From positions 1 to 36,224 of the forward strand of contig JBAQYV010000229.1 in NCBI GenBank assembly GCA_049790315.1: a stretch of DNA of 36,224 nt. The letters run 5' to 3'. The position numbers and the translations under genes are program-made. This document shows positions 8,058-16,970 of the stretch, piece by piece (position 1 is the first letter of the stretch; each line of letters begins with the position of its first letter). The stretch is from DASPOJ01 sp049790315. Its GTDB lineage: Bacteria > Acidobacteriota > Terriglobia > Acidiferrales > UBA7541. The notes under the pieces were generated by a model. That model searched no databases and was not told the DNA's origin. It saw only the letters and a list, made by a program, of their open reading frames with translations.

Positions 8058-11000
8058 TGCGGCAGAGCCTCGGCGCCGCCACTGTTCGCGCCGCCGGGTT
8101 CGTCCTTCCAGGCGACGGCGCGCAAAGAATTTCCCCAGCGCCCCACGAGCAGATTTGCGGCGCGAAACACGGCGCGGAAAATGGCGCGCAAAGGGCGCGG
8201 CTCGAGAAATCGATAAAAGCGAAACGTCCACGGCTGGTAGTAAATCAGGCTGCGGCGCAGGCTCCAGCTTCGCGCTCCGCCATCGCTAAATTCGCGAACC
8301 AATCGCGCGGGATCGAGACGATACACGTAATTTCCCGCATCCTCGTATACGCCAGAGATCCCAAGACGAATCGACACGTGCGTGAGTCCGGCATCCGCGG
8401 GCTCCGCAATCACCACGGCGCGCCGGGCCACGCGCAGCATTTCGCGCACGCCGCGGTACGGGTCCGAAAGATGGTGCAAGCCGTCGTGAACGAAAACAAA
8501 ATCGAAGCTGCCATCGGCGAAGGGCAAATGCTCGGCGTCGCCAACAAGAAGACCAAAGCGGAAACCGAACCGCGCCGTGCGCTCCCGCGCGCGCGCTACC
8601 GCTTCCGGAGAGATGTCCAGCGCGACGACGTGGCGGCCCGTACGCGCCACCATTTCCGCCTCCATGCCAGAGCCGCAGCAAACGACGAGCACAGTTTCTT
8701 CAGGCGCACCCGTTTTTCCGGTCACGGCCGCCGGACGCTGCGCGCTCGGGGAGATGTTTGGTGCGCCGCAGCCACGTGAGGCAAGGCGCCACGCGTCTTG
8801 AATCTTGTAGTCCAACAGAAAGCGTACTGGTTCCGGATATCCACGCGGGCGCGTGATCTCTTCTTCAGGGTCCACGGCTTCCCGATAGAACTCCACCTGA
8901 GCTTCGCGATTGGCACTGGGTGCAACTTTCGCGGCAAGGGAGTTTGCGCCCGATCGAGCGCGTGAAGGCGTCGCGCTTTTGCGCGCGGGTTCCGTCAGGC
9001 GAAGCTCGTATTCTTTTACGCTGACCTGATACCAATAGAGCGATTTGAGCGTGTTGTAGATGAAGCCCGGACGGCCGTCGAGAAACCCGCCGCGCAGAAT
9101 GTAGGAATAGAAAAAATAGAGCCAGGGACGGCCTGGAATTCGCAAGAACAAGCGCTTGAAAAAGCGCCGCCGCTCGACCTGGGAACCGCCGAGACGCGGA
9201 CGCACTTCGCCCGAAACATCGCGGCGGCGATAGCGCGTGCGCAACAATGCCTCCCAATCGGAATAGATGTTGTGCCGGTCAAAATGATGGTGCAGATCCT
9301 GAAAATCCCGGTGCAGGATCACTTCGTGCATCCGGCCCACGGGGCCTGAGACGCGCACCCATTCGTGAACCTCTACGTCGTAGGCGGTGACCTCGGGAAC
9401 ATCCACCGTCTCAAAACGCGCGTGTGCGTGACGCACGAGACACAGTTTCCAGAGCGGATCACCGTGACGCAGCGTCCGGCCGAGAAACAAATAGTGGAAG
9501 CGAATCAGGTAACCGTCGTGCCCGCCGTTGGCCACGACAACGCGCGCAATTTCTTGTCCAAGCTCCGGCGATACCTCCTCATCGGCGTCAAGCAGGAGGA
9601 CCCATTCGTTTTTCCACGGGTAGTTTTCCAGCGCCCAGTTCCGTTTACGGGCGCCGCCGGGCGCACGCACGAACGGGACCAAGATGGCCCCGTGCGCGCG
9701 GGCGATCTCGGCGGTGCGATCACTGCTTGCGGAATCGACGACGACAATTTCATCAGCCCAGGCCACGCTCCGAAGACACTTTGCAAGATTGGCCTCTTCA
9801 TTTCGGGTGGGAATCAGGACAGAAACCGGCACGTGATCGGGTGCCGCGGCGCGAACGGGTGCCGGCGGCGCCGTTGTATCGGTGCGCTGGATGATTCTTG
9901 CGTCGGTGATGTGATCGTGGCGGCGATGAACGGGTTTCTCTTTAGCGCCATCGCGAGAAATCGCGGAGTAGACTTCCAGAATCTGACCGGCCACTTTTGC
10001 CCAAGTCCAATTCCCTTCGACCCATTCTCGTCCGCGAGTCCCCATCTCACGCGCGGCAACCGGATCCGCTAGAAGCGTTTCGATGGCGTGCGCCGCGGCT
10101 CCCGAATCGCAGGGAACAACGACGCCCGCTCCGGCGCGCTCGATTTCCGGCCAGATGTTCACGCGATCCGAGATCACAACAGGAGCGCCCGCCGCCATTG
10201 CTTCCGCAACAACCTGGCCGAAATTTTCCGAATACGATAGCAGCACGACTAAACGCGCGCGACGAAGAAGCGCCACACGGTATGCGCCCGCGAGAGGGCC
10301 GAGGAACGTCGTGCGTTCGAGCACGTTCGCGTCCCGCAACCACGATCGGACTTTTGCGCCATAACCAGGGCTTTCCGGCCCCGCGAGCACCAGGCGCGCC
10401 TTTCTGTTACTTCGCGCCACGATGCCGAACGCCGCGGCCAGCAGGTCGAGGCCCTTTTTGAAATCGATGCGGCCGAAATAAACTACAAGGGGACAATTTC
10501 CCAGATGCTCAAGCTGCTGCGCAATACGGCGCTCGGCGGCGGATTCAGGAACGCTGAACCATTCCTCGTCCACTCCGCACGGTACGACGAAATGGCGCGG
10601 TTCGCCGCTGTTCGAATCGAGCGCCTGGGCTGCACCGGTTGCAAGGCGCATCTCCTCGGCGGAATTGAACAAGATGCCCGTGGCATTTCTCCAACACTTA
10701 TTCCCTATGAAGCGCGCATACGCGCGTTTGCGCAGCGAACGGCGACGCAACAGAAACGGATCGAGCGAGCCGTGAGGATGGAGCAGATACGGAACGCCGT
10801 GCACGCGGCAAGCGCGCGCCGCCGCCCGCACCCAATGTCCGTAATAGGAATATACGTGTACGAGGTCGAAATCACCCGCCGTACGTTCGAGCGCGGCCGA
10901 GAGGCTGGGCGAAACCTTAAATTCGCGCGGATGCGGCCACGCCGAAAAGTACCGGACGTTAAGTCCATCCGCGCGGACCGGGCAATCCAGGGGAACATCC

Positions 11001-11143
11001 GTCCGGCCCGCACCGTCGGCATCGGTTGTGTACACGGTGACGTCGTGACCGCGCGCAGCAAGTGCACGGCACAAAGCCGGACACGAGGTCGAAGGCCCGC
11101 CGTAGCGTGGCGCCAAGCTCCCGATTACTTGTAGGATTCGCAT
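8054..11143 (-). CDS. Three-domain fusion: GT4 glycosyltransferase - GT2 glycosyltransferase - SAM methyltransferase, 1029 aa
   Basis: Three complete enzymes lie in one uninterrupted frame. Residues 1-395 are a GT4 enzyme: MRILQVIGSLAPRYGGPS, YFGRIDFKKGLDLL (222-235) and the EX7E pair E306/E314 in SENFGQVVAEAMAAG. A Pro/Ala-rich linker (about 396-436) leads to a GT2 domain resembling the WaaE/lipopolysaccharide heptosyl- or glucosyltransferase group: VSVLIPTRNEE (440-450), EIVVVDSASSDRT (465-477) and the DxD-like D519-A-D521-E. A second linker (about 718-745) leads to a class I methyltransferase: VLVVCCGSGME (818-828), VVALDIS (839-845), GDAEHLPFADGSFDFVF (868-884) and HDGLHHL. One polypeptide could add two sugars and a methyl group in sequence. 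No frameshift is evident, since each domain is joined by long in-frame linkers. It ends in an ATGA overlap with the WcaI-like gene and starts 12 bases after the upstream GT. Confidence 0.93.
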   Translation of the reverse strand: MRILQVIGSLAPRYGGPSTSCPALCRALAARGHDVTVYTTDADGAGRTDVPLDCPVRADGLNVRYFSAWPHPREFKVSPSLSAALERTAGDFDLVHVYSYYGHWVRAAARACRVHGVPYLLHPHGSLDPFLLRRRSLRKRAYARFIGNKCWRNATGILFNSAEEMRLATGAAQALDSNSGEPRHFVVPCGVDEEWFSVPESAAERRIAQQLEHLGNCPLVVYFGRIDFKKGLDLLAAAFGIVARSNRKARLVLAGPESPGYGAKVRSWLRDANVLERTTFLGPLAGAYRVALLRRARLVVLLSYSENFGQVVAEAMAAGAPVVISDRVNIWPEIERAGAGVVVPCDSGAAAHAIETLLADPVAAREMGTRGREWVEGNWTWAKVAGQILEVYSAISRDGAKEKPVHRRHDHITDARIIQRTDTTAPPAPVRAAAPDHVPVSVLIPTRNEEANLAKCLRSVAWADEIVVVDSASSDRTAEIARAHGAILVPFVRAPGGARKRNWALENYPWKNEWVLLLDADEEVSPELGQEIARVVVANGGHDGYLIRFHYLFLGRTLRHGDPLWKLCLVRHAHARFETVDVPEVTAYDVEVHEWVRVSGPVGRMHEVILHRDFQDLHHHFDRHNIYSDWEALLRTRYRRRDVSGEVRPRLGGSQVERRRFFKRLFLRIPGRPWLYFFYSYILRGGFLDGRPGFIYNTLKSLYWYQVSVKEYELRLTEPARKSATPSRARSGANSLAAKVAPSANREAQVEFYREAVDPEEEITRPRGYPEPVRFLLDYKIQDAWRLASRGCGAPNISPSAQRPAAVTGKTGAPEETVLVVCCGSGMEAEMVARTGRHVVALDISPEAVARARERTARFGFRFGLLVGDAEHLPFADGSFDFVFVHDGLHHLSDPYRGVREMLRVARRAVVIAEPADAGLTHVSIRLGISGVYEDAGNYVYRLDPARLVREFSDGGARSWSLRRSLIYYQPWTFRFYRFLEPRPLRAIFRAVFRAANLLVGRWGNSLRAVAWKDEPGGANSGGAEALPQ

Positions 11144-11155
11144 CGTCTTCCGGCG

Positions 11156-12280
11156 TTAGATCCACCGAGGTACGACAGAACGGTAGGCTTGGGCAACCGC
11201 CTCAGCGTGCGCCCGCCACGTAAATTTTCTTGCCGCGAATTGTCCGCGCTCCGCACGCTCGGCGCGAAGGTCGCGCGATTCGCGGAGCGTGATGATTTCG
11301 CGCACCATGCCATCGACGTCATCCGGCGCGTAGAGCGGCGCAGTTTGCTGCACAACTTCCGGAATTGCTCCCCGATCGGACGCCACCACAGGCAGACCCG
11401 ACGCCATAGCCTCGGCCACCGGGCGGCAAAATCCTTCGTGGTAAGAGGGGTAGAGCAAAACGTCGCTCGCGCGATACAGCAGCGCCAGATCGTCCGCGGA
11501 AATTCCGGCGAATACGCTCACTCTGTCGGCCAGACCAAGCCCAGCAAGCGCGCGCTGCTCGGCGAGGCCGAAGGAATCTCCGGCCTTGAGCAGCCGCACC
11601 GCGCGCCCTGTACGATGCCGCAACGCCGCGAGCACGCGAAACACTCCGGGCAGATTCTTGCGCGCATCGTTACTGCCAACGTGAAGGAGGTTAATCGCCT
11701 CGGGATCGAAGCGATGCCGCGCGCGGAAATCGGCAATCGCTTCGCGCGGCGGGGCAGACCTGAATCGCTCGTCGATGCCGTGGTATCCGAGGAACATCCT
11801 GCGCGGCGACACGCCGAAATATTCGCGACATTCCGCGCGAGTATGTTCGGAAATCACGACAAGCGCGGCAGCGCGGCGTAGCGCCCGGAGGCGCAGCGTT
11901 GTCGGCAGCATCGACGCGCGGCTGGGCGCGCCGGGAAACCGCAATCGTCCGCGGAAAATCGCGGCGGGATACAGATCGTGGCAAGTGATTACCGTGCGGC
12001 GCGGAAGCAAACCGCTCAACAACTGCGCGTTGCTGTGATCGGAAACATGGAAGAGCTCCGCCTTAAGGCTTCGCGCCCAACGTACATAAAGAACGTTGCG
12101 CATCCAGCGTTGCGCGAGACGTCCACGCGCGGGGCGCTCCGCGAACGGCGGCCATGCCACGCGCACATCGATTCCGGGAGTTGCGGCCAAACCACCAAAT
12201 AGTTCGTTGACGTACAGGCGCATGCTCATTCCAGCCTGCGACGCAAGTACGGGCAAAACCGCTACTTCGAGTTGAGTCAC
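11156..12280 (-). CDS. GT4 family glycosyltransferase, 374 aa
   Basis: This is a GT-B fold retaining glycosyltransferase. The N-terminal strand is LEVAVLPVLASQAGM, then HVSDHSNAQL and RTVITCHDLYP (acceptor side). The C-terminal donor half has LLHVGSNDARKNLPGV, the EX7E motif in YHEGFCRPVAEAMASGLPVVASD, and a GAIPEVV turn. It should transfer one sugar onto the lipid-linked EPS intermediate; donor unknown. The frame is open to a GTG at 12346. I chose the GTG at 12280 because AGAGG sits just upstream and the first predicted strand follows immediately, as in relatives. It lies 78 bases after the dehydratase-like gene and 12 bases before the three-domain fusion. Confidence 0.87.
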   Translation of the reverse strand: MTQLEVAVLPVLASQAGMSMRLYVNELFGGLAATPGIDVRVAWPPFAERPARGRLAQRWMRNVLYVRWARSLKAELFHVSDHSNAQLLSGLLPRRTVITCHDLYPAAIFRGRLRFPGAPSRASMLPTTLRLRALRRAAALVVISEHTRAECREYFGVSPRRMFLGYHGIDERFRSAPPREAIADFRARHRFDPEAINLLHVGSNDARKNLPGVFRVLAALRHRTGRAVRLLKAGDSFGLAEQRALAGLGLADRVSVFAGISADDLALLYRASDVLLYPSYHEGFCRPVAEAMASGLPVVASDRGAIPEVVQQTAPLYAPDDVDGMVREIITLRESRDLRAERAERGQFAARKFTWRAHAEAVAQAYRSVVPRWI

Positions 12281-12358
12281 TTCGCCTCTTTCGGCATATC
12301 TCCGCAATCTTCCAAACGCGACGACTTGCCACCACTCACCGCGCACAAAATTGAGCGC

Positions 12359-13333
12359 TCAGGCACGCGCTGCTGTGACAGTCAAAGTGGAAGGTCTTTC
12401 CGAATTCCAGATATTCTTCTCCTGCCAGTATTCGACCGTGCGCCGCAGACCATCTTCGAGCGTGACGCGCGGCCGCCAGCCGACGAGGCGCTCCGCCTTA
12501 CTCGCATCGCCGATGAGCGCCTCGATGTCGAGAGGGCGTCGCGGAATCGTGTCCCAGGCTACTTCGGCGCGCGAACCGGTCAGATCCTGGATCGACAGCA
12601 CGAGGTCCTCGATACTGATTCCACGGCCCGTCGCAAAATTGAGCACTTGGCCGATCGCGTTAGGGTTTCCGAGGCACGCGAGATACGCGCCGACATGATC
12701 GTCGACGTGAAGCAAATCGCGCACGGGCGTGGGAGAGCCGAGGCGGACACATTGCCCCCGCAACATCTGCACGACGATGCGTTCAACGACAAAATGCGTG
12801 TTGTCTTTTCGGCCGTAGGTATTGAAGGGCCGCAGGACCGTAGCCGGAAATCCATAGGCGTCGCGCATGTACAACACATATTTTTCCGCGGCGAGTTTGC
12901 TGACCGAGTACGGGCTATTGGGGCATTGCGGCGTGTCCTCGGTTTTTGGCACCGGTCCGTTACCGTACGTTTCGGAAGTCGATGCGAAAAGGAATTGGCG
13001 AAAGTGCGGAACCTCGCGCAGGCAAGCTTCGGCCAGGTGGATCGTGCCTTGAAGATTCGCTTCCATCACTTCATTCGGATGATCGTAGCTGTAGGCTACC
13101 GGACTAATCGCCGCGAGGTGGATCACCACCTCGGGCTGAACGTCGCGCACAACCTGGCGAACCGCGAAATGATCGCGAAGGTCGCAGAATACCGAGCGAA
13201 CGTCGCGGTGCCCTCCGAGGACATAGCGGCCAGTGACGTACCGCTCAAGCGAGTGCACGTGATGCTCTGAAACAAGGCGGCCAATCAAATGGCCTCCGAT
13301 GAATCCCGTTGCTCCGGTGATGAGAATACGCAT
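12359..13333 (-). CDS. NAD-dependent sugar-nucleotide dehydratase/epimerase (extended SDR), 4,6-dehydratase-like, 324 aa
   Basis: The product is an extended short-chain dehydrogenase/reductase acting on nucleotide sugars. It has the NAD-binding GATGFIG (7-13), HLAAIS, the active-site strand FASTSETYG with S118-T-S-E121, and the YSVSK pair Y142/K146. A Glu in that strand is seen in 4,6-dehydratases such as GDP-mannose 4,6-dehydratase (STSELYG) and not usually in 4-epimerases, so I favour a GDP-sugar 4,6-dehydratase-like role. Given the heptose genes in this operon, a GDP-heptose substrate is conceivable but unproven. LRPFNTYGR and PVRDLLHVDDHVGAY match the substrate-binding half. The ATG at 13333 has a strong AGGAGGG Shine-Dalgarno; the open frame to 13390 is not needed. 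About 100 bases separate it from the upstream methyltransferase gene, with nothing recognisable between. Confidence 0.85.
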   Translation of the reverse strand: MRILITGATGFIGGHLIGRLVSEHHVHSLERYVTGRYVLGGHRDVRSVFCDLRDHFAVRQVVRDVQPEVVIHLAAISPVAYSYDHPNEVMEANLQGTIHLAEACLREVPHFRQFLFASTSETYGNGPVPKTEDTPQCPNSPYSVSKLAAEKYVLYMRDAYGFPATVLRPFNTYGRKDNTHFVVERIVVQMLRGQCVRLGSPTPVRDLLHVDDHVGAYLACLGNPNAIGQVLNFATGRGISIEDLVLSIQDLTGSRAEVAWDTIPRRPLDIEALIGDASKAERLVGWRPRVTLEDGLRRTVEYWQEKNIWNSERPSTLTVTAARA

Positions 13334-13432
13334 GACGACTCCCTCCTCGTGTTCGCGGGTCAATTTCTTCCCGCGGACTGCTTGAGCCACTCCGGGGCGT
13401 GCTCTAAAGAAGCGCGTCGCGGCAACGCCGTA

Positions 13433-14239
13433 TCAACCGCCGGAAGGGCGGTACGCGACAGCGATCAGGTTCTGCGTAAAAATCCGCGCCTGGATTTGCC
13501 CCGTTTCGACCGCGAGGTAGATTCGCAGCGCGGCATTGACTGCCTGCCACAGAATCCAACGCACGGCGCTGACCGGGCCGTGCACACGCGGACCTTCCGG
13601 TAACACCTCGATGCGATCGAAATTCGTAAGGCGAAGTACTTGGGAGATGCTCGAAACCGTGAATGCCTGAACGTGGGTGAAATCGGAATAGCGCATATGC
13701 CCGGCGAATGGCCCCGAGCCATTTGCCGTGCGCAGAATCAAGCGGCCGCCGGGCCGTAGAGCAAAATACATCGCGTGCAAAAGCGCAAGCGTTTCGCGAC
13801 GCTCCATGTGCTCGAGCACGTCAACCGACACCACGCAATCGAATGCCGCGAGATTAGAAGAAAGAAAATTAACGGCATCGTCTTGCATCGCGCCTTCGAT
13901 TCCGTGGCGTTTGGCCAAATTAATCTGCTCGGGGCTGCGATCGACACCGCAGATATTCACGTAGCCCTCGCGCTTCAAAAAGTAGAGGAAGCTGCCGCTC
14001 CCGCAGCCAACGTCCGCAATGTGTGCCGAGCGATCGGCGGGCAACAGCGAACCGAGATAATCACGCCACACACGACGGTCGGATTCGGCCGCCGCCGGTC
14101 CCTGCTTGTGAATCGACGCGAAATGCGTTGAAACGTAGCGGTCGTACGCTTCGTGGCTCCCGACGAGATTCTTGGCTGGATTCGCGGTGGGATCAGCGAT
14201 GGTGCGATCCGTCTCATGCTCTTTACCTATGGATCTCAT
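13433..14239 (-). CDS. Class I SAM-dependent methyltransferase, 268 aa
   Basis: The SAM-binding motif is IADVGCGSG (74-82), followed by ICGVDRSPEQINLAK (motif II region), CVVSVDVLEHMERRE and LRPGGRLILRTANG. This is the Methyltransf_23/UbiG-like fold often found in polysaccharide loci, where it methylates a sugar or a terminal residue. The exact target cannot be read. The FAGHMRYSDFTHVQAFT stretch after the core resembles other EPS-cluster methyltransferases. The ATG at 14239 overlaps the TGA of the upstream GT as ATGA, so it is translationally coupled. The next gene downstream starts at 13333. Confidence 0.85.
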   Translation of the reverse strand: MRSIGKEHETDRTIADPTANPAKNLVGSHEAYDRYVSTHFASIHKQGPAAAESDRRVWRDYLGSLLPADRSAHIADVGCGSGSFLYFLKREGYVNICGVDRSPEQINLAKRHGIEGAMQDDAVNFLSSNLAAFDCVVSVDVLEHMERRETLALLHAMYFALRPGGRLILRTANGSGPFAGHMRYSDFTHVQAFTVSSISQVLRLTNFDRIEVLPEGPRVHGPVSAVRWILWQAVNAALRIYLAVETGQIQARIFTQNLIAVAYRPSGG

Positions 14240-15447
14240 CCCCGCAGTCCTGTCCGTAAGAGCCCAGAACGGGCACGAAACCCAGTTCTGCGTGCCAGCG
14301 CATGCTCAAACCCTTCGTACGTGCGCGCCGCGACTGCATCGTTGGTAAAGAGGCGCAAGGCGCGAGCGCGAGCCCGATCTCCGATTTCGCGCCGCAAAAC
14401 ATCCGACGCGATTAAGGCGCCGAGTACGGATCTGAGCCCGCTCGCGTCGCGCTCAGGTGTGACGATTGCCGCGTCCCCCGCAACCTCAGGCAGGGCGCCG
14501 GAATTCGACACGATTGACGGAAGTCCGAGCATCATGGCTTGCGCCAGAGTCAGACCGAACTGCTCTTTCCATTTCGGCATGCTATAGGAATTCAGAACAA
14601 AGACGTCCGCGCAGCGCAAGTAGCGCGGCACTTCGTGATGCGAAACGGCGGGCACATGCACAATGCGTCCGGGAAAGCGTGGCATCCAGTCCTCATGAAT
14701 TTCTCCGGCCAGCGGACCGGAGCCGACCAGCAGCAATTGCCAAGGCTGCCCGGCTAGCGAAGCCAAAGCCTCGTAGAGCAGGCCCACACCTTTTTCCGGC
14801 ACCAAGCGACCCGCGTAACCGACCACGATGCCGTCTTCTCGCAATCCTAGTTGGCGGCGCAGTTCGGACTCGACGCCCGGACAATGCGCGGCGGGATCGA
14901 GGCCGAGTTGCGGCACAACGCGCGTGGCGCCGATACGCCCTTCGCGACGGACGAGAATTTCCGCTTCGCGATTGCCGCACAGCAGCAGATCGGCGCGACG
15001 CAGCGCGCAGCGGCGCAGTGCGCCCTTAACCGCATCGAGCGGAAATCGCCGCGCGCGCAATAAGTTGTCCCATGTAAATATCGTCAGCGCCGCGTGGGGT
15101 GCGAACGCAGCGCGTGCCATGAGGGCCTCGAGGGTCACCGCCGACTGTGGCTCTTCCTCTACGTGAACTACGTCCGGACGAAACCGCGCAAACACGCGCG
15201 CCAAGCCGATCGGGTCCCACGCCGCCGCGACGTGCGAACGTCCCAGCACCGTGCCGAGCGAAACAATTTCCGAAGTATCGAGTTGCGCATGACGTTCGAG
15301 CGCGTAGTGATGCCGGAACGCATCATGCTGTGCGCGGCGCGGAACGATCAGCCGCAGTTCCAGTTTCGGGTCCAATCGCCGCATAGCGACGTACTTTCCC
15401 TGGTTCTGCGCAACAACATAGGTGTGCCCGATGACGGCGAGCCTCAT
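14236..15447 (-). CDS. GT4 family glycosyltransferase with altered EX7E motif, 403 aa
   Basis: This is a GT-B glycosyltransferase: MRLAVIGHTYV at the N-terminus, DVVHVEEEPQS (93-103), VVGYAGRLVPEKGVGLL (208-224), LLLVGSGPL (238-246) and ADVFVLNSYSMPKWKEQFGLTLAQAMMLGLPS. The position of the usual second glutamate of EX7E is glutamine here (E295...Q303, seven residues between). The first glutamate, the catalytically more important of the pair in most studied GT4 enzymes, is kept, so activity is plausible. Donor and acceptor are unknown. The open frame extends to 15576, but the ATG at 15447 forms an ATGA overlap with the upstream Wzy-like gene and is immediately followed by the first strand. Confidence 0.86.
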   Translation of the reverse strand: MRLAVIGHTYVVAQNQGKYVAMRRLDPKLELRLIVPRRAQHDAFRHHYALERHAQLDTSEIVSLGTVLGRSHVAAAWDPIGLARVFARFRPDVVHVEEEPQSAVTLEALMARAAFAPHAALTIFTWDNLLRARRFPLDAVKGALRRCALRRADLLLCGNREAEILVRREGRIGATRVVPQLGLDPAAHCPGVESELRRQLGLREDGIVVGYAGRLVPEKGVGLLYEALASLAGQPWQLLLVGSGPLAGEIHEDWMPRFPGRIVHVPAVSHHEVPRYLRCADVFVLNSYSMPKWKEQFGLTLAQAMMLGLPSIVSNSGALPEVAGDAAIVTPERDASGLRSVLGALIASDVLRREIGDRARARALRLFTNDAVAARTYEGFEHALARRTGFRARSGLLRTGLRG

Positions 15448-16961
15448 TGCACTTCCTCGCCAATCGCGATTGGCTCCGTCGCGTCTTCTGGCGGACGATC
15501 GAGCGCCGGCAAACACGCCAGCATACCGGCGAACAGCCAGAAGTAAACATTCACGGGATCGAGATCGAGCAGCCACGTTTTGAAGCTATAGAGCATGGCG
15601 ACAATCAGAAAGGCCAAGAGCGCGGCGCCTGTGGCATGCAACGCGGGATCGCGCAGCCGCTTCAGGATTCTCGATCCCAATACCAGCAACGCCACAAAAA
15701 TCGCGATCAACAACAGCAGTCCCAGCGCGCCAAGCTCATAGGCCGCTTTCGCGTAATAGTTTTCAATCGCTCGGAAAAATTCGGGCCGCTCAAGGGCGTA
15801 GCGTGCCGAACCCGTATTGGTTCCTGTGCCGTGCCCCAGCCAGGAAGACGTGAACGATTCCACCAGTCCCCCGTACGCCGTACCGACGGCATAGTCGGCG
15901 AAGAGGCCGGACATCAATTCAAACAGCGGACGAGCGGCAACGCGCGAGATCGCGAGCGCCGCAGCCAGACCCGCCGCCGTGTAGCCCACCGCTCGTAGAG
16001 CGCCCGTAAACCCTCGGTTGAGCCAGTACATCAGGACCAGCAGAAGTGGAATGAAAATGTAGGCCGCGCGTGCGCCGGACAGGAATCCGGCCATCGCGAC
16101 AAAAACCAGCATCCATTTTCCGAAGCGCCGCCAGGAAGGCGACGCGTCGCCGCGGGCCAAGGCGAAACACGGCACGAGCATCGCCAGCGTGAAACCGAAA
16201 TATTGCAACTCGAACGTGAACGTCGACGGTATCCGCAAAATCTGACCGCCGCCCACCGCAAACCACGAGAGCGATTGCGTCACATCCGCTGCCGCGCCGC
16301 CGTAAATTGCCGACATCACGCGCTCATAGCCCCAAAAAAGCGATGCGATATATTCACCTACTCCCAGCGCGCATGGCAGAACCGCCATCACAGCGAGCAT
16401 GCGAAAAAGGCGAGTGAGTTCCGCGCGATCGTTTACGAGCGCCAGAATCAAAACGTAGAGCGGCATATAGGAAAGCCAGACTTTCGCTCCAATCAAGGCG
16501 CCCAGCGGGCTTGACACGCCAGGATTGAGCATCTGCGCTATGACGAGCGCCGCGAAAGCGCCTAGAAACGCCGCGAGCGGTCGACTGATAAGCGGGAACC
16601 GTTGCCTGCGAAGCGCAATCGCGCAGAGAAATCCGACGTATGTGGGCAAAACGAACAGCCAATCCTTGAAAAGTACGGGTTGAAATATTTCTGGACCGGT
16701 CCAGCCGTAAAACATCAGCGTAACCACACCGGAGATCGGGAGATACAGCAGCAAGCCGTAGATGCCGCGCTTCCAATCCACCAGAATCGCCAAATAAAGA
16801 GCGCAGCCCATGAAGAGGCCGGCCGCGGCCGTCCAGTCCTCACGAAGAATGCAAAATGCGGCCAGTAGCGTCGCGGCCGCGAGCGCGCAAGCCAAGCCCA
16901 GCATGGGCGCCATCGGGCGCTCGGTATTTCCCTGCGCGCTAATTGCCGACATGGATCGCAT
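15444..16961 (-). CDS. Wzy-like O-antigen/EPS polymerase, polytopic membrane protein, 505 aa
   Basis: The protein is almost entirely hydrophobic segments from residue 20 to 485, about 11-13 helices, with a large loop between the PSTFTFELQYFG helix and the C-terminal helices. Family-like features are FLSGARAAY (as SxSRAG in relatives), SSWLGHGTGTNTGSARYAL and ENYYAKAAYELGALGLLLL, which is the usual loop plus following helix of O-antigen ligase/polymerase proteins. I infer it is the polymerase that joins flipped repeat units at the periplasmic face. Its ATG has GGAG five bases upstream and starts 9 bases after the methyltransferase-GT4 fusion; its end overlaps the next GT as ATGA. Sequence conservation in this family is low, so the assignment rests on topology, loop motifs and context. 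Confidence 0.8.
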   Translation of the reverse strand: MRSMSAISAQGNTERPMAPMLGLACALAAATLLAAFCILREDWTAAAGLFMGCALYLAILVDWKRGIYGLLLYLPISGVVTLMFYGWTGPEIFQPVLFKDWLFVLPTYVGFLCAIALRRQRFPLISRPLAAFLGAFAALVIAQMLNPGVSSPLGALIGAKVWLSYMPLYVLILALVNDRAELTRLFRMLAVMAVLPCALGVGEYIASLFWGYERVMSAIYGGAAADVTQSLSWFAVGGGQILRIPSTFTFELQYFGFTLAMLVPCFALARGDASPSWRRFGKWMLVFVAMAGFLSGARAAYIFIPLLLVLMYWLNRGFTGALRAVGYTAAGLAAALAISRVAARPLFELMSGLFADYAVGTAYGGLVESFTSSWLGHGTGTNTGSARYALERPEFFRAIENYYAKAAYELGALGLLLLIAIFVALLVLGSRILKRLRDPALHATGAALLAFLIVAMLYSFKTWLLDLDPVNVYFWLFAGMLACLPALDRPPEDATEPIAIGEEVQ

Positions 16962-16970
16962 GCTTCTCCG

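Noticed and set aside
12272..13270. Long plus-strand ORF (332 codons) opposite the dehydratase-like gene
   Set aside because: It is an antisense frame of a gene with clear SDR motifs, no recognisable domain, no ribosome-binding site; high GC codons make such open antisense frames common here.
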